Positions 15,152 through 23,121 of a stretch of 28,007 nucleotides of DNA are shown here, piece by piece. Origin of the DNA: CAYVQU01 sp964453155. GTDB taxonomy: Bacteria > Chloroflexota > Anaerolineae > Anaerolineales > UBA11858. Each line of letters opens with the position of its first letter. The first letter of the stretch is position 1. Both the position numbers and the translations under genes were made by a program. A model generated the notes under the pieces. It made no database searches and was not told the origin of the DNA. It was given only the letters and a program-made list of their open reading frames with translations. The stretch lies in contig CAYVQU010000059.1 in the NCBI GenBank assembly GCA_964453155.1, forward strand, positions 1-28,007, read 5' to 3'.

Positions 15152-17479
15152 CTACTGCACTAATACGTTTATTTCGGCACCATCCAGGCAATCAGCTTGG
15201 GCACGCAGTTGAATTTCACCAGCCCCGCCATTTGATTTCAGGATGACTAGGCATCGACCACGGAAGACTCGCCTTTGGTTCCCACGATACATCTCGGTGC
15301 TGACCGGATTAGCGCTACCGACGGCCACAATTTTTCCGGGGCCATTGATCGTAAAGAAGATATTTTGATCGGCGTTGGGGTGGACAGCCCCATTTTCATC
15401 CACAACTTCAACAGTGACGTAGCTCAGATCTCCAGGATTGGTCTGGATCGTTTCCCGGTCAGGTGTGAGGCGAATGCGGGTGGGAGTACCAACGGTTTTC
15501 AGATCCTTTTCAGCCGCGGGTTTACCATCGTGGTAGCCCACAACTTTCAAGATCCCCGGTTGGTAGGGAACCTCAAAGATGATGCGATGTTTTTCCGCTT
15601 TCGTCGTTGACTTTTTCCCTAACGATTGTCCGTTTAGGAATAATTCAACTTCCTCACAGGCCGAATAAATTTCAACCGTAAACATTTCACCTTCTCGCCC
15701 CGGCCAGTTCCAGTTGGGCCAGACATCGGGCCAGCCCCACAGGGTCACATTGGGGGTTTGTCCTTCCGAAACTGGGGGATGGACGGCAATGTAGAGAGGC
15801 TCGCCATTACCCCACAGAATATCGCGGTAATAGGATTGGGGCCGTTTGAAGCCACATAAATCCAAATCACCGCAATTGGCCTGATGCCAGGGATAACCAC
15901 CCAAAAATGGGAATTTTTCCCCTTCAAAATGGACCCGGCCGATCCCGGCTTCGCCCAAATAATCCAACGACGTCCACACAAAATCCCCGATCACTGCTGG
16001 GATTTCTTCGACCGCCCGCCAATTTTCGAAGGCTTCCAGGGCAAATGATTCGGATCCCATCATGATGCGGTTCGGCAAACGTTCAGTGTCGGGGCGATAC
16101 TGTTCCCAACGATAGTTGTAGCCGCCCACGTCTAGCGTGGCAAAGGACGGATCCATAATCTCCCAGGGATCGCCGCGCCAGCTATCGCAAATTGCCGCAG
16201 TGACAGGGCGAGTAGGGTCAACTTTGCGGACGTGATCGACCAACATCTGAGAAATTTCATAGCCTTCACCGTAACCATCGCGTTCAATGACTTCATTCCC
16301 GATGCTCCACATAATAATGCTGGGATGATTACGGTCACGATAGAGCATAGCTTCCAGATCACGTTGCCACCAATCGTCAAAGGCGACGTGATAGTCGCCA
16401 TGGTTTTTGCCTTCCCGCCAGCAGTCGAAAGCCTCATCAATGACCAACATCCCCAGCCGGTCGCAGGCTTCCAAAAATGCCGGTGCGGGTGGATTGTGAG
16501 CACAGCGGATGGCGTTGTAGCCGCTAGCCTTGTGAATTTCGACCTTGCGCTCCTCCGCCCGGGGGTATGACACGGTACCTAAAATACCATTATCGTGATG
16601 CACGCAGCCCCCTTTGAGCAGCACCAGCTCATCGTTTAGCAGGAATCCCTTTTCAGCGCTGAATTCGATCTTGCGGATGCCGAAGGTTGTGGTCCCAGTG
16701 TCGGAGACAACGCCACCTACCAAGATAATGGTCTTGGCCTGATAGAGGGTCGGGGTATCCGGAGACCACAATTGGGGGTTAGGAATTCGGAATTCGGAAT
16801 TGATTTCTTGAGTGCTATTTGCCGGGATGATCGTCTCGGTTTCAAGAGCACTCTTTTCAATTCCATCTGGGGCGATGATTTGAGTTTGAACTTTGACAGT
16901 TTGGCTTTTGTCGGTTTCGTTCGCTACCTGGGTTTGAACATTAATTAAGGCAGAATCAGTGGAAACTTCAGGGGTGGTCACATAAACGCCCCAATGGGTC
17001 ACATGAACTGGTTCCGCCACAATCAACCACACTGGGCGATATATCCCCGAACCCGAATACCAACGGCTGTTAAGTTGATGGCTGTTATCGACAAAAACTT
17101 TGAGGGTATTGGTCCCTGCCCAATCGATATAGGGAGTCAGGTCATAATTAAAACTTGTATACCCGTAAGGATATCGCCCCAAGCAGTGCCGGTTGAGCCA
17201 GACCGTCGCATTCATGTATACCCCCTCGAACTCGATGAACACTTTCTTGTCTCGCCAGCCTTCATCCAAAGTCAGTTTTTTCTGATACCAGCCCATCCCC
17301 ATTGGGAAATAGCCGCCCGAATCACCGCTGACATTATCGGGATGCCGCTCAAGCTCAATGCTCCAGTCGTGGGGTAAGTCCAGGTCGCGCCAGGAGGCGA
17401 TATCCGGGCTGAGTAACCGGGAGGCCGTTTTCTCTTGATAGTGAAATTTCCAGTTTTGGTTGAGGCTAATTCTCTTCAT
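15152..17479 (-). CDS. GH2 beta-galactosidase / beta-glycosidase
   Basis: This is a retaining exo-glycosidase of GH2. The N-terminal jelly roll (1-155) contains GYTSFNYDLTPYI and SGSGIYRPVWL. An immunoglobulin-like domain spans about 160-270 (NPQLWSPDTPTLY). The TIM barrel spans about 275-560, with GGCVHHDNG, acid/base Glu396 in WSIGNE and nucleophile Glu477 in MMGSES. C-terminal domains resemble DUF4982 (about 585-670, VEIYSACEEVELFLNGQSLG) and a GH2 C5-type Ig domain (about 680-775). This architecture is common among beta-galactosidases of polysaccharide-degrading bacteria. There is no signal peptide. AGGA lies 11 bases before ATG. A short tandem repeat of GGAATTC lies in the coding DNA for residues 227-233. 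Galactosidase is most likely, but glucuronidase or another GH2 activity is possible. Confidence 0.92.
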   Translation of the reverse strand: MKRISLNQNWKFHYQEKTASRLLSPDIASWRDLDLPHDWSIELERHPDNVSGDSGGYFPMGMGWYQKKLTLDEGWRDKKVFIEFEGVYMNATVWLNRHCLGRYPYGYTSFNYDLTPYIDWAGTNTLKVFVDNSHQLNSRWYSGSGIYRPVWLIVAEPVHVTHWGVYVTTPEVSTDSALINVQTQVANETDKSQTVKVQTQIIAPDGIEKSALETETIIPANSTQEINSEFRIPNPQLWSPDTPTLYQAKTIILVGGVVSDTGTTTFGIRKIEFSAEKGFLLNDELVLLKGGCVHHDNGILGTVSYPRAEERKVEIHKASGYNAIRCAHNPPAPAFLEACDRLGMLVIDEAFDCWREGKNHGDYHVAFDDWWQRDLEAMLYRDRNHPSIIMWSIGNEVIERDGYGEGYEISQMLVDHVRKVDPTRPVTAAICDSWRGDPWEIMDPSFATLDVGGYNYRWEQYRPDTERLPNRIMMGSESFALEAFENWRAVEEIPAVIGDFVWTSLDYLGEAGIGRVHFEGEKFPFLGGYPWHQANCGDLDLCGFKRPQSYYRDILWGNGEPLYIAVHPPVSEGQTPNVTLWGWPDVWPNWNWPGREGEMFTVEIYSACEEVELFLNGQSLGKKSTTKAEKHRIIFEVPYQPGILKVVGYHDGKPAAEKDLKTVGTPTRIRLTPDRETIQTNPGDLSYVTVEVVDENGAVHPNADQNIFFTINGPGKIVAVGSANPVSTEMYRGNQRRVFRGRCLVILKSNGGAGEIQLRAQADCLDGAEINVLVQ

Positions 17480-17570
17480 AATTTATTCATTCCTATATCA
17501 ATTAGTGCTCAGATGACACGAAAATTGGCTTGATTAGCGTTATTCGCGTTCTATTACTAGACCAACCTGC

Positions 17571-18116
17571 TTAGGATTGCACCATCGCTTCAGCAGCCAG
17601 CCGGATGGTATCCAATTTATATTGCCGGTTCCAGCGGTTGACGGGGATGAAATCCCACTTGCGAGCTTTAACATGTTGAATCCAACGCTCTTGGCTGGCC
17701 AGGCAAGTAATCATCCCATTACCTGAACCACCCGCGGCCGCAACCATGATGACAGGTTTTTGGTGGAAACCACTTGCCTCCCCTCGCAGCGCTTCACAGC
17801 GGCGTAAGCGATCAGTAAACACCTTCATGGATTCACTTAAATCACCCCAATAAACCGGGGTAACGAAGACATACGCATCAGCTTTGATCGTGCGTTCATG
17901 GAGGGCCTGAAAATCATCCAACACATCACAAAGATGTTGGTCACGGCAGGTCCCCCAGCCGTTATCGCAGGCCGCGCAGGAACCAATATTCAAGTCATTG
18001 AGTCGAATTTCGGTAGCTTCGCCACCCCCCTTCTGGACTCCGATCACCGCGGCTTGGGCACAGGCTGCGGTCAGACCAGCGCTATTAGGACTCGCACTAA
18101 ATACGAGTACGTTCAT
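17571..18116 (-). CDS. Iron-sulfur flavoprotein-like NAD(P)H:FMN oxidoreductase
   Basis: This flavodoxin-fold protein of about 181 aa has an N-terminal LVFSASPNSAG phosphate loop for FMN. The numbers below count from a GTG two codons upstream. A cysteine cluster, Cys49-x2-Cys52-x6-Cys59-x5-Cys65, follows in the position where iron-sulfur flavoproteins bind a [4Fe-4S] cluster, and FVTPVYWGDLSESMK contacts flavin. GGAGGT overlaps the upstream GTG and is ideally placed for ATG 18116, so I use the latter. The gene lies 91 bp upstream of the GH2 gene, and its own upstream region holds a terminator-like stem and a TTTGTA/TACAAA palindrome. Its role in a sugar cluster is unclear; redox or detoxification is an inference. 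Confidence 0.82.
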   Translation of the reverse strand: MNVLVFSASPNSAGLTAACAQAAVIGVQKGGGEATEIRLNDLNIGSCAACDNGWGTCRDQHLCDVLDDFQALHERTIKADAYVFVTPVYWGDLSESMKVFTDRLRRCEALRGEASGFHQKPVIMVAAAGGSGNGMITCLASQERWIQHVKARKWDFIPVNRWNRQYKLDTIRLAAEAMVQS

Positions 18117-18151
18117 TTCCACCTCCGAATGTGGGTTGGTTCGTTGCTAAA

Positions 18152-18171
18152 TTTGTAACCAATCCTACAAA
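18152..18171. promoter_or_regulatory. Palindromic operator candidate upstream of the flavoprotein gene
   Basis: TTTGTA (18152-18157) and TACAAA (18166-18171) are exact inverted 6-mers 8 bases apart, 36 bp upstream of the flavoprotein ATG. The region is AT-rich. No regulator can be assigned. Confidence 0.35.
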
Positions 18172-18181
18172 AATATTGAGA

Positions 18182-18207
18182 AAATCTCGCCATGAAAGAC
18201 GAGATTT
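18182..18207 (-). terminator. Terminator downstream of the URO-D gene
   Basis: Reading the minus strand, AAATCTCG (18207-18200) pairs with CGAGATTT (18189-18182) across a 10-base loop, followed by TCTCAATATTTTT. A second stem without a U-tract (GAGGGC/GCCCTC, 18243-18260) lies between it and the URO-D stop codon. Confidence 0.6.
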
Positions 18208-18266
18208 GAGATTATTGATTTACCTGATGGTGAAACTCCTATGAGGGCAAATTCGCCCTCAAAATC

Positions 18267-19352
18267 TCATTGATAGGTCCCTAATTCAAGCCCACGTTTG
18301 ATGAAATATTCGTAATTATCAGGGTGAACATCACTGGGGATGGAGTGGTCACTGTGGAGGACAAAACCGTTATTCCCCATGACGATCGGGATTTTGTTTT
18401 CCAGCTCTTGATTAATGGCAGCCTGATCATTGGTGTACAACACCCGAACGTCGATGCCGCCCATGAAGGAGAGCACGTCACCAAATTGTTTGTAGAGGTC
18501 GATCAAATCCATCCCGGCTTTAACTTCGATGACCTGGAGGCAGTCGATCCCCGCCGCGACCATATGTGGCAGCAGGGGCGCGATATAGCCACAGGAGTGC
18601 ATGATCACGGGGAGATTGCGGGCATGGGCCCAGGCGATGGTTTCTTTGTGGGCCGGTTGGATGATCTCCTGGTACATGCGCGGTGACATGAAGGGATGGT
18701 TTTTGAACCCCATATCTTCATAGAACCAGATGCCGTCGGGGTAGCCCTCTTCAGCAAAGAGAATTTCCCAATGTTCGATAATCATCCGGGTGTAGGCCGC
18801 GGTCATCTCTTTGACCCAAGCGGGGTCCATCGCCATGCCAACCAGCATATGTTCGTGGCCACAAACCGGGTGCATCAACTCGAAAACGTTGACCCCCGAC
18901 CAGCAGAAGAAACGTTCGGCCGCGGCGGCCTGGGCTTTTTTCTGGCGATAAGCAGCGAAATCGATCCGGCGGCGGTCGGTTTTCAGGTGGGGTTTGATGT
19001 GTTCGTCCCAACCCTGGCGGTTTTGGACCAAAAAATCGACGTGCTCGGGAGTGGATTCATGTTGTTTATGCCGCCGCAGGAGGGCCCCATTGCCATCACG
19101 GGCTAATATCGTCTCTTCGGTTTCTTCGATGATTTCGGGTTCAAAATCGAGGTTGGCAACGAAATTGAAGGGCCAACTGAGTTGCATATCGAGGTCAAAC
19201 CGGTCTTCCAGGCATTCACCGGGGGTCAGATAACCGGCCTGTTCCCAATTGCGCTGGGTATCTTCCCAAAAATGTTCGAAAACGCCGATGCGGTCAATGG
19301 GCTGTCGTTGGAGGATATTGCTGATGCGTTCTTGGGATGTGAGAGAGTCCAT
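18267..19352 (-). CDS. URO-D superfamily protein with HSCG metal-type motif
   Basis: This is a TIM-barrel protein of the uroporphyrinogen decarboxylase/cobamide methyltransferase superfamily, about 361 aa. It opens with the superfamily start LTSQERISNILQRQPIDRI. FYEDMGFKNHPFMSPRMYQEII and the IMHSCGYI segment (His252, Cys254), followed by Cys271, recall the zinc-binding H-x-C of MtaA/MtbA-type methyltransferases. The distal MtaA cysteine region is instead VLHSDHSIPSDV. The arginines of true HemE (the LMRQAGRYLP N-terminus) are absent, so it is not a heme enzyme. ATG 19352 is preferred because longer starts overlap the propeller gene and the superfamily motif begins here; no good ribosome binding site is seen. 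It is the last gene of the GH17-chaperonin-propeller cluster. The reaction is unknown; methyl transfer from a methylated substrate is one hypothesis. Confidence 0.82.
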   Translation of the reverse strand: MDSLTSQERISNILQRQPIDRIGVFEHFWEDTQRNWEQAGYLTPGECLEDRFDLDMQLSWPFNFVANLDFEPEIIEETEETILARDGNGALLRRHKQHESTPEHVDFLVQNRQGWDEHIKPHLKTDRRRIDFAAYRQKKAQAAAAERFFCWSGVNVFELMHPVCGHEHMLVGMAMDPAWVKEMTAAYTRMIIEHWEILFAEEGYPDGIWFYEDMGFKNHPFMSPRMYQEIIQPAHKETIAWAHARNLPVIMHSCGYIAPLLPHMVAAGIDCLQVIEVKAGMDLIDLYKQFGDVLSFMGGIDVRVLYTNDQAAINQELENKIPIVMGNNGFVLHSDHSIPSDVHPDNYEYFIKRGLELGTYQ

Positions 19353-19371
19353 AGGGAAAAAAGGGCAAGGG

Positions 19372-20301
19372 TTAGGGGTTGAGGGGGAGGGATAAAATTT
19401 GTCCATCGGAGAGGCCGATGAAGAGAGATGCACCGGGATTCAGACCGAGAGGAGTTGTAACGCTGGAAATGAGGGTATTCTCCGCAAATCCGGTTTTTTG
19501 CTCCCAAGATTGGCCGCCGTCTTTTGAGACAAAGACCGAATCATCCTGAACGATGAGAAGCCCGGAGGGTCCGTCCAAAATAATTTGATCAACAGCCCCT
19601 TCAATTTCATCTGGGGTCAAGGCATCCCAAGTGTCACCGTTGTCCGTGGATTTGAACAAGCCATTATCTTCGGTTCCGGCGATAATTTCTCCAGTGGGGG
19701 TCAGCACGAGGCTGAGTACGGGGGCCAGGTCCATCGGGAAATCGACATCCCGCCAGGTGCGGCCGCCGTTGGTGCTGCGGAAAACGCCGCTTTCGGTGCC
19801 TGCCAAAATCGTCTGGTCGGTGGCGAAATCTGGCGACAGGACCAGGGCATTGATATTGCGGTCCAGCAGGCCAAAATTCCAGCCGGTATAACTCACGCCC
19901 CGGTTGACGGTGCGGTACACCCCATCTTCCATCGTCCCGGCCAGGAGAATGCCATCGGCGGGGAAGTTAGAGGAGAGCACCAGAGATGAGACAACTGGCG
20001 GTGGCACACTCAGTTGGGCGGTTTCCCAAGTTTGGCCGCCGTCTTTCGAGCGCAGGAGGTTGCCTTCCACCCCGGCGAATACGGTCTGATCGGTGGCAAA
20101 ACCAGGAGAAAACGCGACCTGGGTCGTTGGCAAGGGAGCGTCTAAATTCAGGCTGGTATAAGCTGACTCCCAAGTTAGGCCGCGGTCGGTTGATTTAAAT
20201 AATCCACTCCGTTTGGCTGCGAACAAAATGCCATCTTGTTCGAAATTGGGCGAGGCAGCCAGGGTGTAGAGGTAATCTTGAGGGGTTAAATTGGGTTCCA
20301 T
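19372..20301 (-). CDS. Asp-box (BNR/sortilin-like) beta-propeller protein, no signal peptide
   Basis: This is a 309-aa protein made almost entirely of Asp-box repeats. Copies include STDRGLTW (37-44), SKDGGQTW (85-92), VNRGVSYTGW (132-141), STNGGRTW (176-183), STDNGDTW (218-225) and SKDGGQSW (259-266), each followed by a blade with a (L/I)xAGT-type strand. The fold resembles Ycf48/sialidase-like propellers, but sialidase catalytic residues are not evident. No leader is present when it starts at MEPNLTPQDY, so a cytoplasmic location is predicted. This start, 7 bp after the chaperonin stop, avoids overlapping that gene. It is coupled to the chaperonin-like gene and followed after 19 bp by the URO-D gene. 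The function is unknown; protein-protein binding would fit. Confidence 0.85.
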   Translation of the reverse strand: MEPNLTPQDYLYTLAASPNFEQDGILFAAKRSGLFKSTDRGLTWESAYTSLNLDAPLPTTQVAFSPGFATDQTVFAGVEGNLLRSKDGGQTWETAQLSVPPPVVSSLVLSSNFPADGILLAGTMEDGVYRTVNRGVSYTGWNFGLLDRNINALVLSPDFATDQTILAGTESGVFRSTNGGRTWRDVDFPMDLAPVLSLVLTPTGEIIAGTEDNGLFKSTDNGDTWDALTPDEIEGAVDQIILDGPSGLLIVQDDSVFVSKDGGQSWEQKTGFAENTLISSVTTPLGLNPGASLFIGLSDGQILSLPLNP

Positions 20302-20308
20302 TTTGATT

Positions 20309-21979
20309 TTATTTTCCGGGTGATTCGGGCAGGCTGTCCACCGGCGGATTCTTGCGATGAACAATGACGTCAATAGTTAAGGCCAGGGCCGCGCCTTTGA
20401 TGGCGTTGATCACGGCCCGGCGCTGCACAGCGGCGACATCTAAAATCCCGGCGGGGACCATCTCGCAGACTTCGCCTTTGACCACATCGAAACCATAACC
20501 GGTTCCGGCCGCGTCGACCCGGCTGAGTATGGCACCGTGGTCGTACCCGCAGTTGGTGAGAATCGTCCGGAAGGGCACTGCGAGGGCCTTGCGCAAAATC
20601 CGGTGGGCGGCACGGGCGTCAACATTGGTCTGATCTTGGAAAGTCTGATCAACGATGTCCCGGCAAGCCAACAAAGTCGTCCCGCCGCCGGGTAAAACGC
20701 CTTCCCGGGCGGCACCCCGAACGGCATCGGCGGTGCGGGAGGCCATTTCTTTACGAGTTTCAATTTCGGTTTCAGTTACGCCGCCGACTTCCAGCGCGGC
20801 GGCCCCACCCGATAAGCGCCCGATCCGATCCTGGAGGGCCTGGCGTTCTTCGGTTTTGGTGACCTTGTTGAACGCGACGCGTAACTTGGCAACATGTTCT
20901 CGCAGTTGACGCGGCATGCCTTTACCATTGACGATGCCCAAATGGTCCATATTGGCCCAAATCCGCCGGGCCCGGCCCAGACGTTCGGGGGTGACCAGGG
21001 CCAGCGACTCACCGGCCGCTTTGAAGAGGGGGCTGGCCCCCGTCAGGGCGGCAATATCCTCCATGGCGGCTTTTTGGACATCCGAACGCATCCCGGGTAC
21101 TTTGACGCCGATGATTTTGATTTTGTCGTTGGTCTTACTTTGGAACATCAGCCCTTGGACTTCTTCGGAGAAGCGGGTCGCCATCACCACCAGGTGGCTG
21201 ACTTGGGCCTGAAGCGCAGCCCGGATGATGTGGAGAAACTCCTGGGGATCTTCGATATCCAAATCAGAGACCAAAATCGCAGCTTCGTGGAAATCCGTCC
21301 GGGAACGGGTGGTATCCCAAATCAATTTGGGGTTGGCTAAACCCCCGTCCCAATAGCTGCCCTCTACAAATTCACGATACAGGTTGCGGCCATGTCCGGC
21401 CCGGATATCTAAAATGCCATATTCCCCGACAATGCTGATGATCTCTCCCAAAGCCGCGGCCATCTCATGGTCGTGACATACGGTTTTGGCTACCCCGGTC
21501 AGGGCTTCCGGCCCCGAAATCGGGAATGTCATCTCATCCATTTTTTCCAGGATCGCTTCCAGGCCCTGCTCTAAATAGCGGCGCAAGATCATGCCATTGC
21601 CACCCGCCGCGATATATTGCAACCCTTGATCAAAAATGGATTGGAATAACACTGCGGAAGTCGCAACCCCATCGCCAATGCGGTCATACAAATTCCATAA
21701 CGAACCCCGCACAAACATGGCCCCCGCATTTTCATCCCAGTTGGGAAGTTCGATGATCCGGCGAGAGATGATCCCGCCGCTATCCAGCAATTCGGGAGAG
21801 CTTCTCCCCGCCGTCATGCGGTCGATGGCGACGATACGCGGCAATGGCCCTAAGGACGGCCGAATGGCCCCCACAATTTGGGCAATGCCACCCTGAAAAC
21901 CAGCCGCGGTGCGCGGTTGAAAGACAACTTCAGGTTTTTTCTTGAATACGGGTACAGTGTTTTGGACTTTTTTACTCAA
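20309..21979 (-). CDS. Divergent GroEL-like chaperonin (Cpn60 paralogue)
   Basis: This 556-aa protein aligns along the whole length of group I chaperonins but is strongly diverged. ATP-site positions are retained: GPLPR in place of GPKGR (44-48), Asp66 (GroEL Asp52), Asp103 in GDGVAT (Asp87 of GDGTTT), Asp418 in ADAVRGAAREGV (Asp398), GGG at 431-433 and Asp514 in GILDVAAV (Asp495). The apical region 190-375 keeps KIIGVKVPGMRSD and EDIAALTGAS. The C-terminal GGM tail is absent and no groES lies nearby. It starts at a TTG that overlaps the stop of the GH17-like gene by 8 nt (TTGAGTAA), so translation is coupled; no strong ribosome binding site is visible. Whether it forms a ring or folds a specific client is unknown. 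Confidence 0.88.
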   Translation of the reverse strand: MSKKVQNTVPVFKKKPEVVFQPRTAAGFQGGIAQIVGAIRPSLGPLPRIVAIDRMTAGRSSPELLDSGGIISRRIIELPNWDENAGAMFVRGSLWNLYDRIGDGVATSAVLFQSIFDQGLQYIAAGGNGMILRRYLEQGLEAILEKMDEMTFPISGPEALTGVAKTVCHDHEMAAALGEIISIVGEYGILDIRAGHGRNLYREFVEGSYWDGGLANPKLIWDTTRSRTDFHEAAILVSDLDIEDPQEFLHIIRAALQAQVSHLVVMATRFSEEVQGLMFQSKTNDKIKIIGVKVPGMRSDVQKAAMEDIAALTGASPLFKAAGESLALVTPERLGRARRIWANMDHLGIVNGKGMPRQLREHVAKLRVAFNKVTKTEERQALQDRIGRLSGGAAALEVGGVTETEIETRKEMASRTADAVRGAAREGVLPGGGTTLLACRDIVDQTFQDQTNVDARAAHRILRKALAVPFRTILTNCGYDHGAILSRVDAAGTGYGFDVVKGEVCEMVPAGILDVAAVQRRAVINAIKGAALALTIDVIVHRKNPPVDSLPESPGK

Positions 21980-22937
21980 TGTTGGCTACCATTTCTTGGA
22001 GGTCGAATTTGGGGGTGCCAAAGCGGTCACACAACCCAAAGGCCACGTGAATGGGGCTTTGTTCGACGTTCCAGATTTTAGAATGATAGAGGTTATCACG
22101 CCACTCATAAAAGTACAATGCCTTTAAGCGGCCGGCGTAATCTAAATTTGCTTGCTGGATGAGGCCCATAAATTGGGACATAACTGCAGCATAACTGGCG
22201 TTATCATTTTCGGGGACGACCAGCGATTCCGTTTCCAGGTGGTAACCCACCGCCGAAGGGAATCCCGTCTCAGAGAGCAGCAGCGGTTTATCCGCGGCCT
22301 CCAATTGCTGCAACACCCGCCGGAGTTGAGTCTCCATTTGATCGAGTCGGGTGGCCCGCACTTGGGGATCGGTTAGAAATTTTTTACTCTCTTCAAACGC
22401 GCCCCAGCCATGCCACTCAGGGACCCCCATGGGATACAAATTCACCGAGACAATGTCGAGGGCATCAATCAGCGGCCAAACCCATTCGTGAAAAGTACCA
22501 TCCGGATCGAAAACAATCCCTTCCATAGCGTAGGTCAGCGGGGTATCAAGTCCGCGCTCATCCATCCAGCGGCGATAGGTATCGATGACATTCGCCAACC
22601 CAAAAGACAGCCGCGCCGTGAAGCGTTTGTCATCCGGATGATCCCCACCCTGGCGCAACTCATTCCCGACACAGATGCCTTCCAAATCAACCCCCAACGC
22701 ATGGATGGCGGCTAACTCGTCTAATCGCACCTGTGAGCGCCAATCGGCTGCCAAGGCCTCGGAATCGATGTACATTCCGGCTAACAACGACATGTGATGT
22801 TTGGCGAGGAGGGGTGCGGCGCGCTGCGAGTATTCTAATGAATATGAGCGAATCGATTGTAATCCGCTGTGTTTGGCAGCTGGAATTTGTTCTGCTAAGG
22901 AAAGACCGCTTTCGTGGATCCAGGCTCCGATTTTCAT
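21972..22937 (-). CDS. GH17-like clan-A glycoside hydrolase
   Basis: This is a 321-aa TIM-barrel protein. VGNELRQGG supplies the likely acid/base Glu93 and LLLSETGFPS the likely nucleophile Glu223, matching the GNE and SETGWPS style of GH17 beta-1,3-glucanases; GH53-like and other clan-A families are alternatives. IVSVNLYPMGVPEWHG (162-177) is the intervening barrel strand, and YFYEWRDN (276-283) is near the last strand. There is no signal peptide. It leads a compact cluster with the chaperonin-like gene, whose start it overlaps. The preceding 184 bp contain a block of short palindromes. Its substrate is unknown, and a cytoplasmic GH17-like enzyme is unusual. Confidence 0.75.
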   Translation of the reverse strand: MKIGAWIHESGLSLAEQIPAAKHSGLQSIRSYSLEYSQRAAPLLAKHHMSLLAGMYIDSEALAADWRSQVRLDELAAIHALGVDLEGICVGNELRQGGDHPDDKRFTARLSFGLANVIDTYRRWMDERGLDTPLTYAMEGIVFDPDGTFHEWVWPLIDALDIVSVNLYPMGVPEWHGWGAFEESKKFLTDPQVRATRLDQMETQLRRVLQQLEAADKPLLLSETGFPSAVGYHLETESLVVPENDNASYAAVMSQFMGLIQQANLDYAGRLKALYFYEWRDNLYHSKIWNVEQSPIHVAFGLCDRFGTPKFDLQEMVANIE

Positions 22938-22998
22938 GTTTGCTTCACCAAAATTCTCGATATGACTTCTTCAAGATAAGTTACCTGATACAAAAACG

Positions 22999-23096
22999 GC
23001 GATTGAAATCGCGGCAATAACTGCAAAACCTGCCTCCGCAGGTTGAAGCAAGTCGCCGAAGGGCGACTTCAGAAAGGTTGTTGCGACTTCAGTCGC
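22999..23096. repeat. Cluster of GCGACTGAAGTCGC-type palindromes
   Basis: Four short stems lie in a row: GCGATT-GA-AATCGC (22999-23012), AACCTGC-CTCC-GCAGGTT (23027-23044), AAGTCGCC-GAAG-GGCGACTT (23050-23069) and GCGACT-TC-AGTCGC (23083-23096). Three share the GCGAYT core. They fill the space between the URO-D stop and the GH17-like start and may fold in the mRNA. None has a U-tract. Confidence 0.75.
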
Positions 23097-23121
23097 CGGG
23101 CGTTGCCGAAAAACTCGATCA

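Noticed and set aside
18696..19106. Plus-strand open frame opposite the URO-D gene
   Set aside because: It is a complementary-strand shadow of a gene with strong family motifs.
19353..19433. Longer N-terminus of the URO-D protein at 18267-19352
   Set aside because: The extra residues are low-complexity Ser/Pro sequence overlapping the propeller gene, and the family motif begins at 19352.
20309..21979. Housekeeping groEL
   Set aside because: The nucleotide motif is altered, the C-terminal tail is missing, the start is a TTG overlapping a glycosidase gene, and there is no groES.
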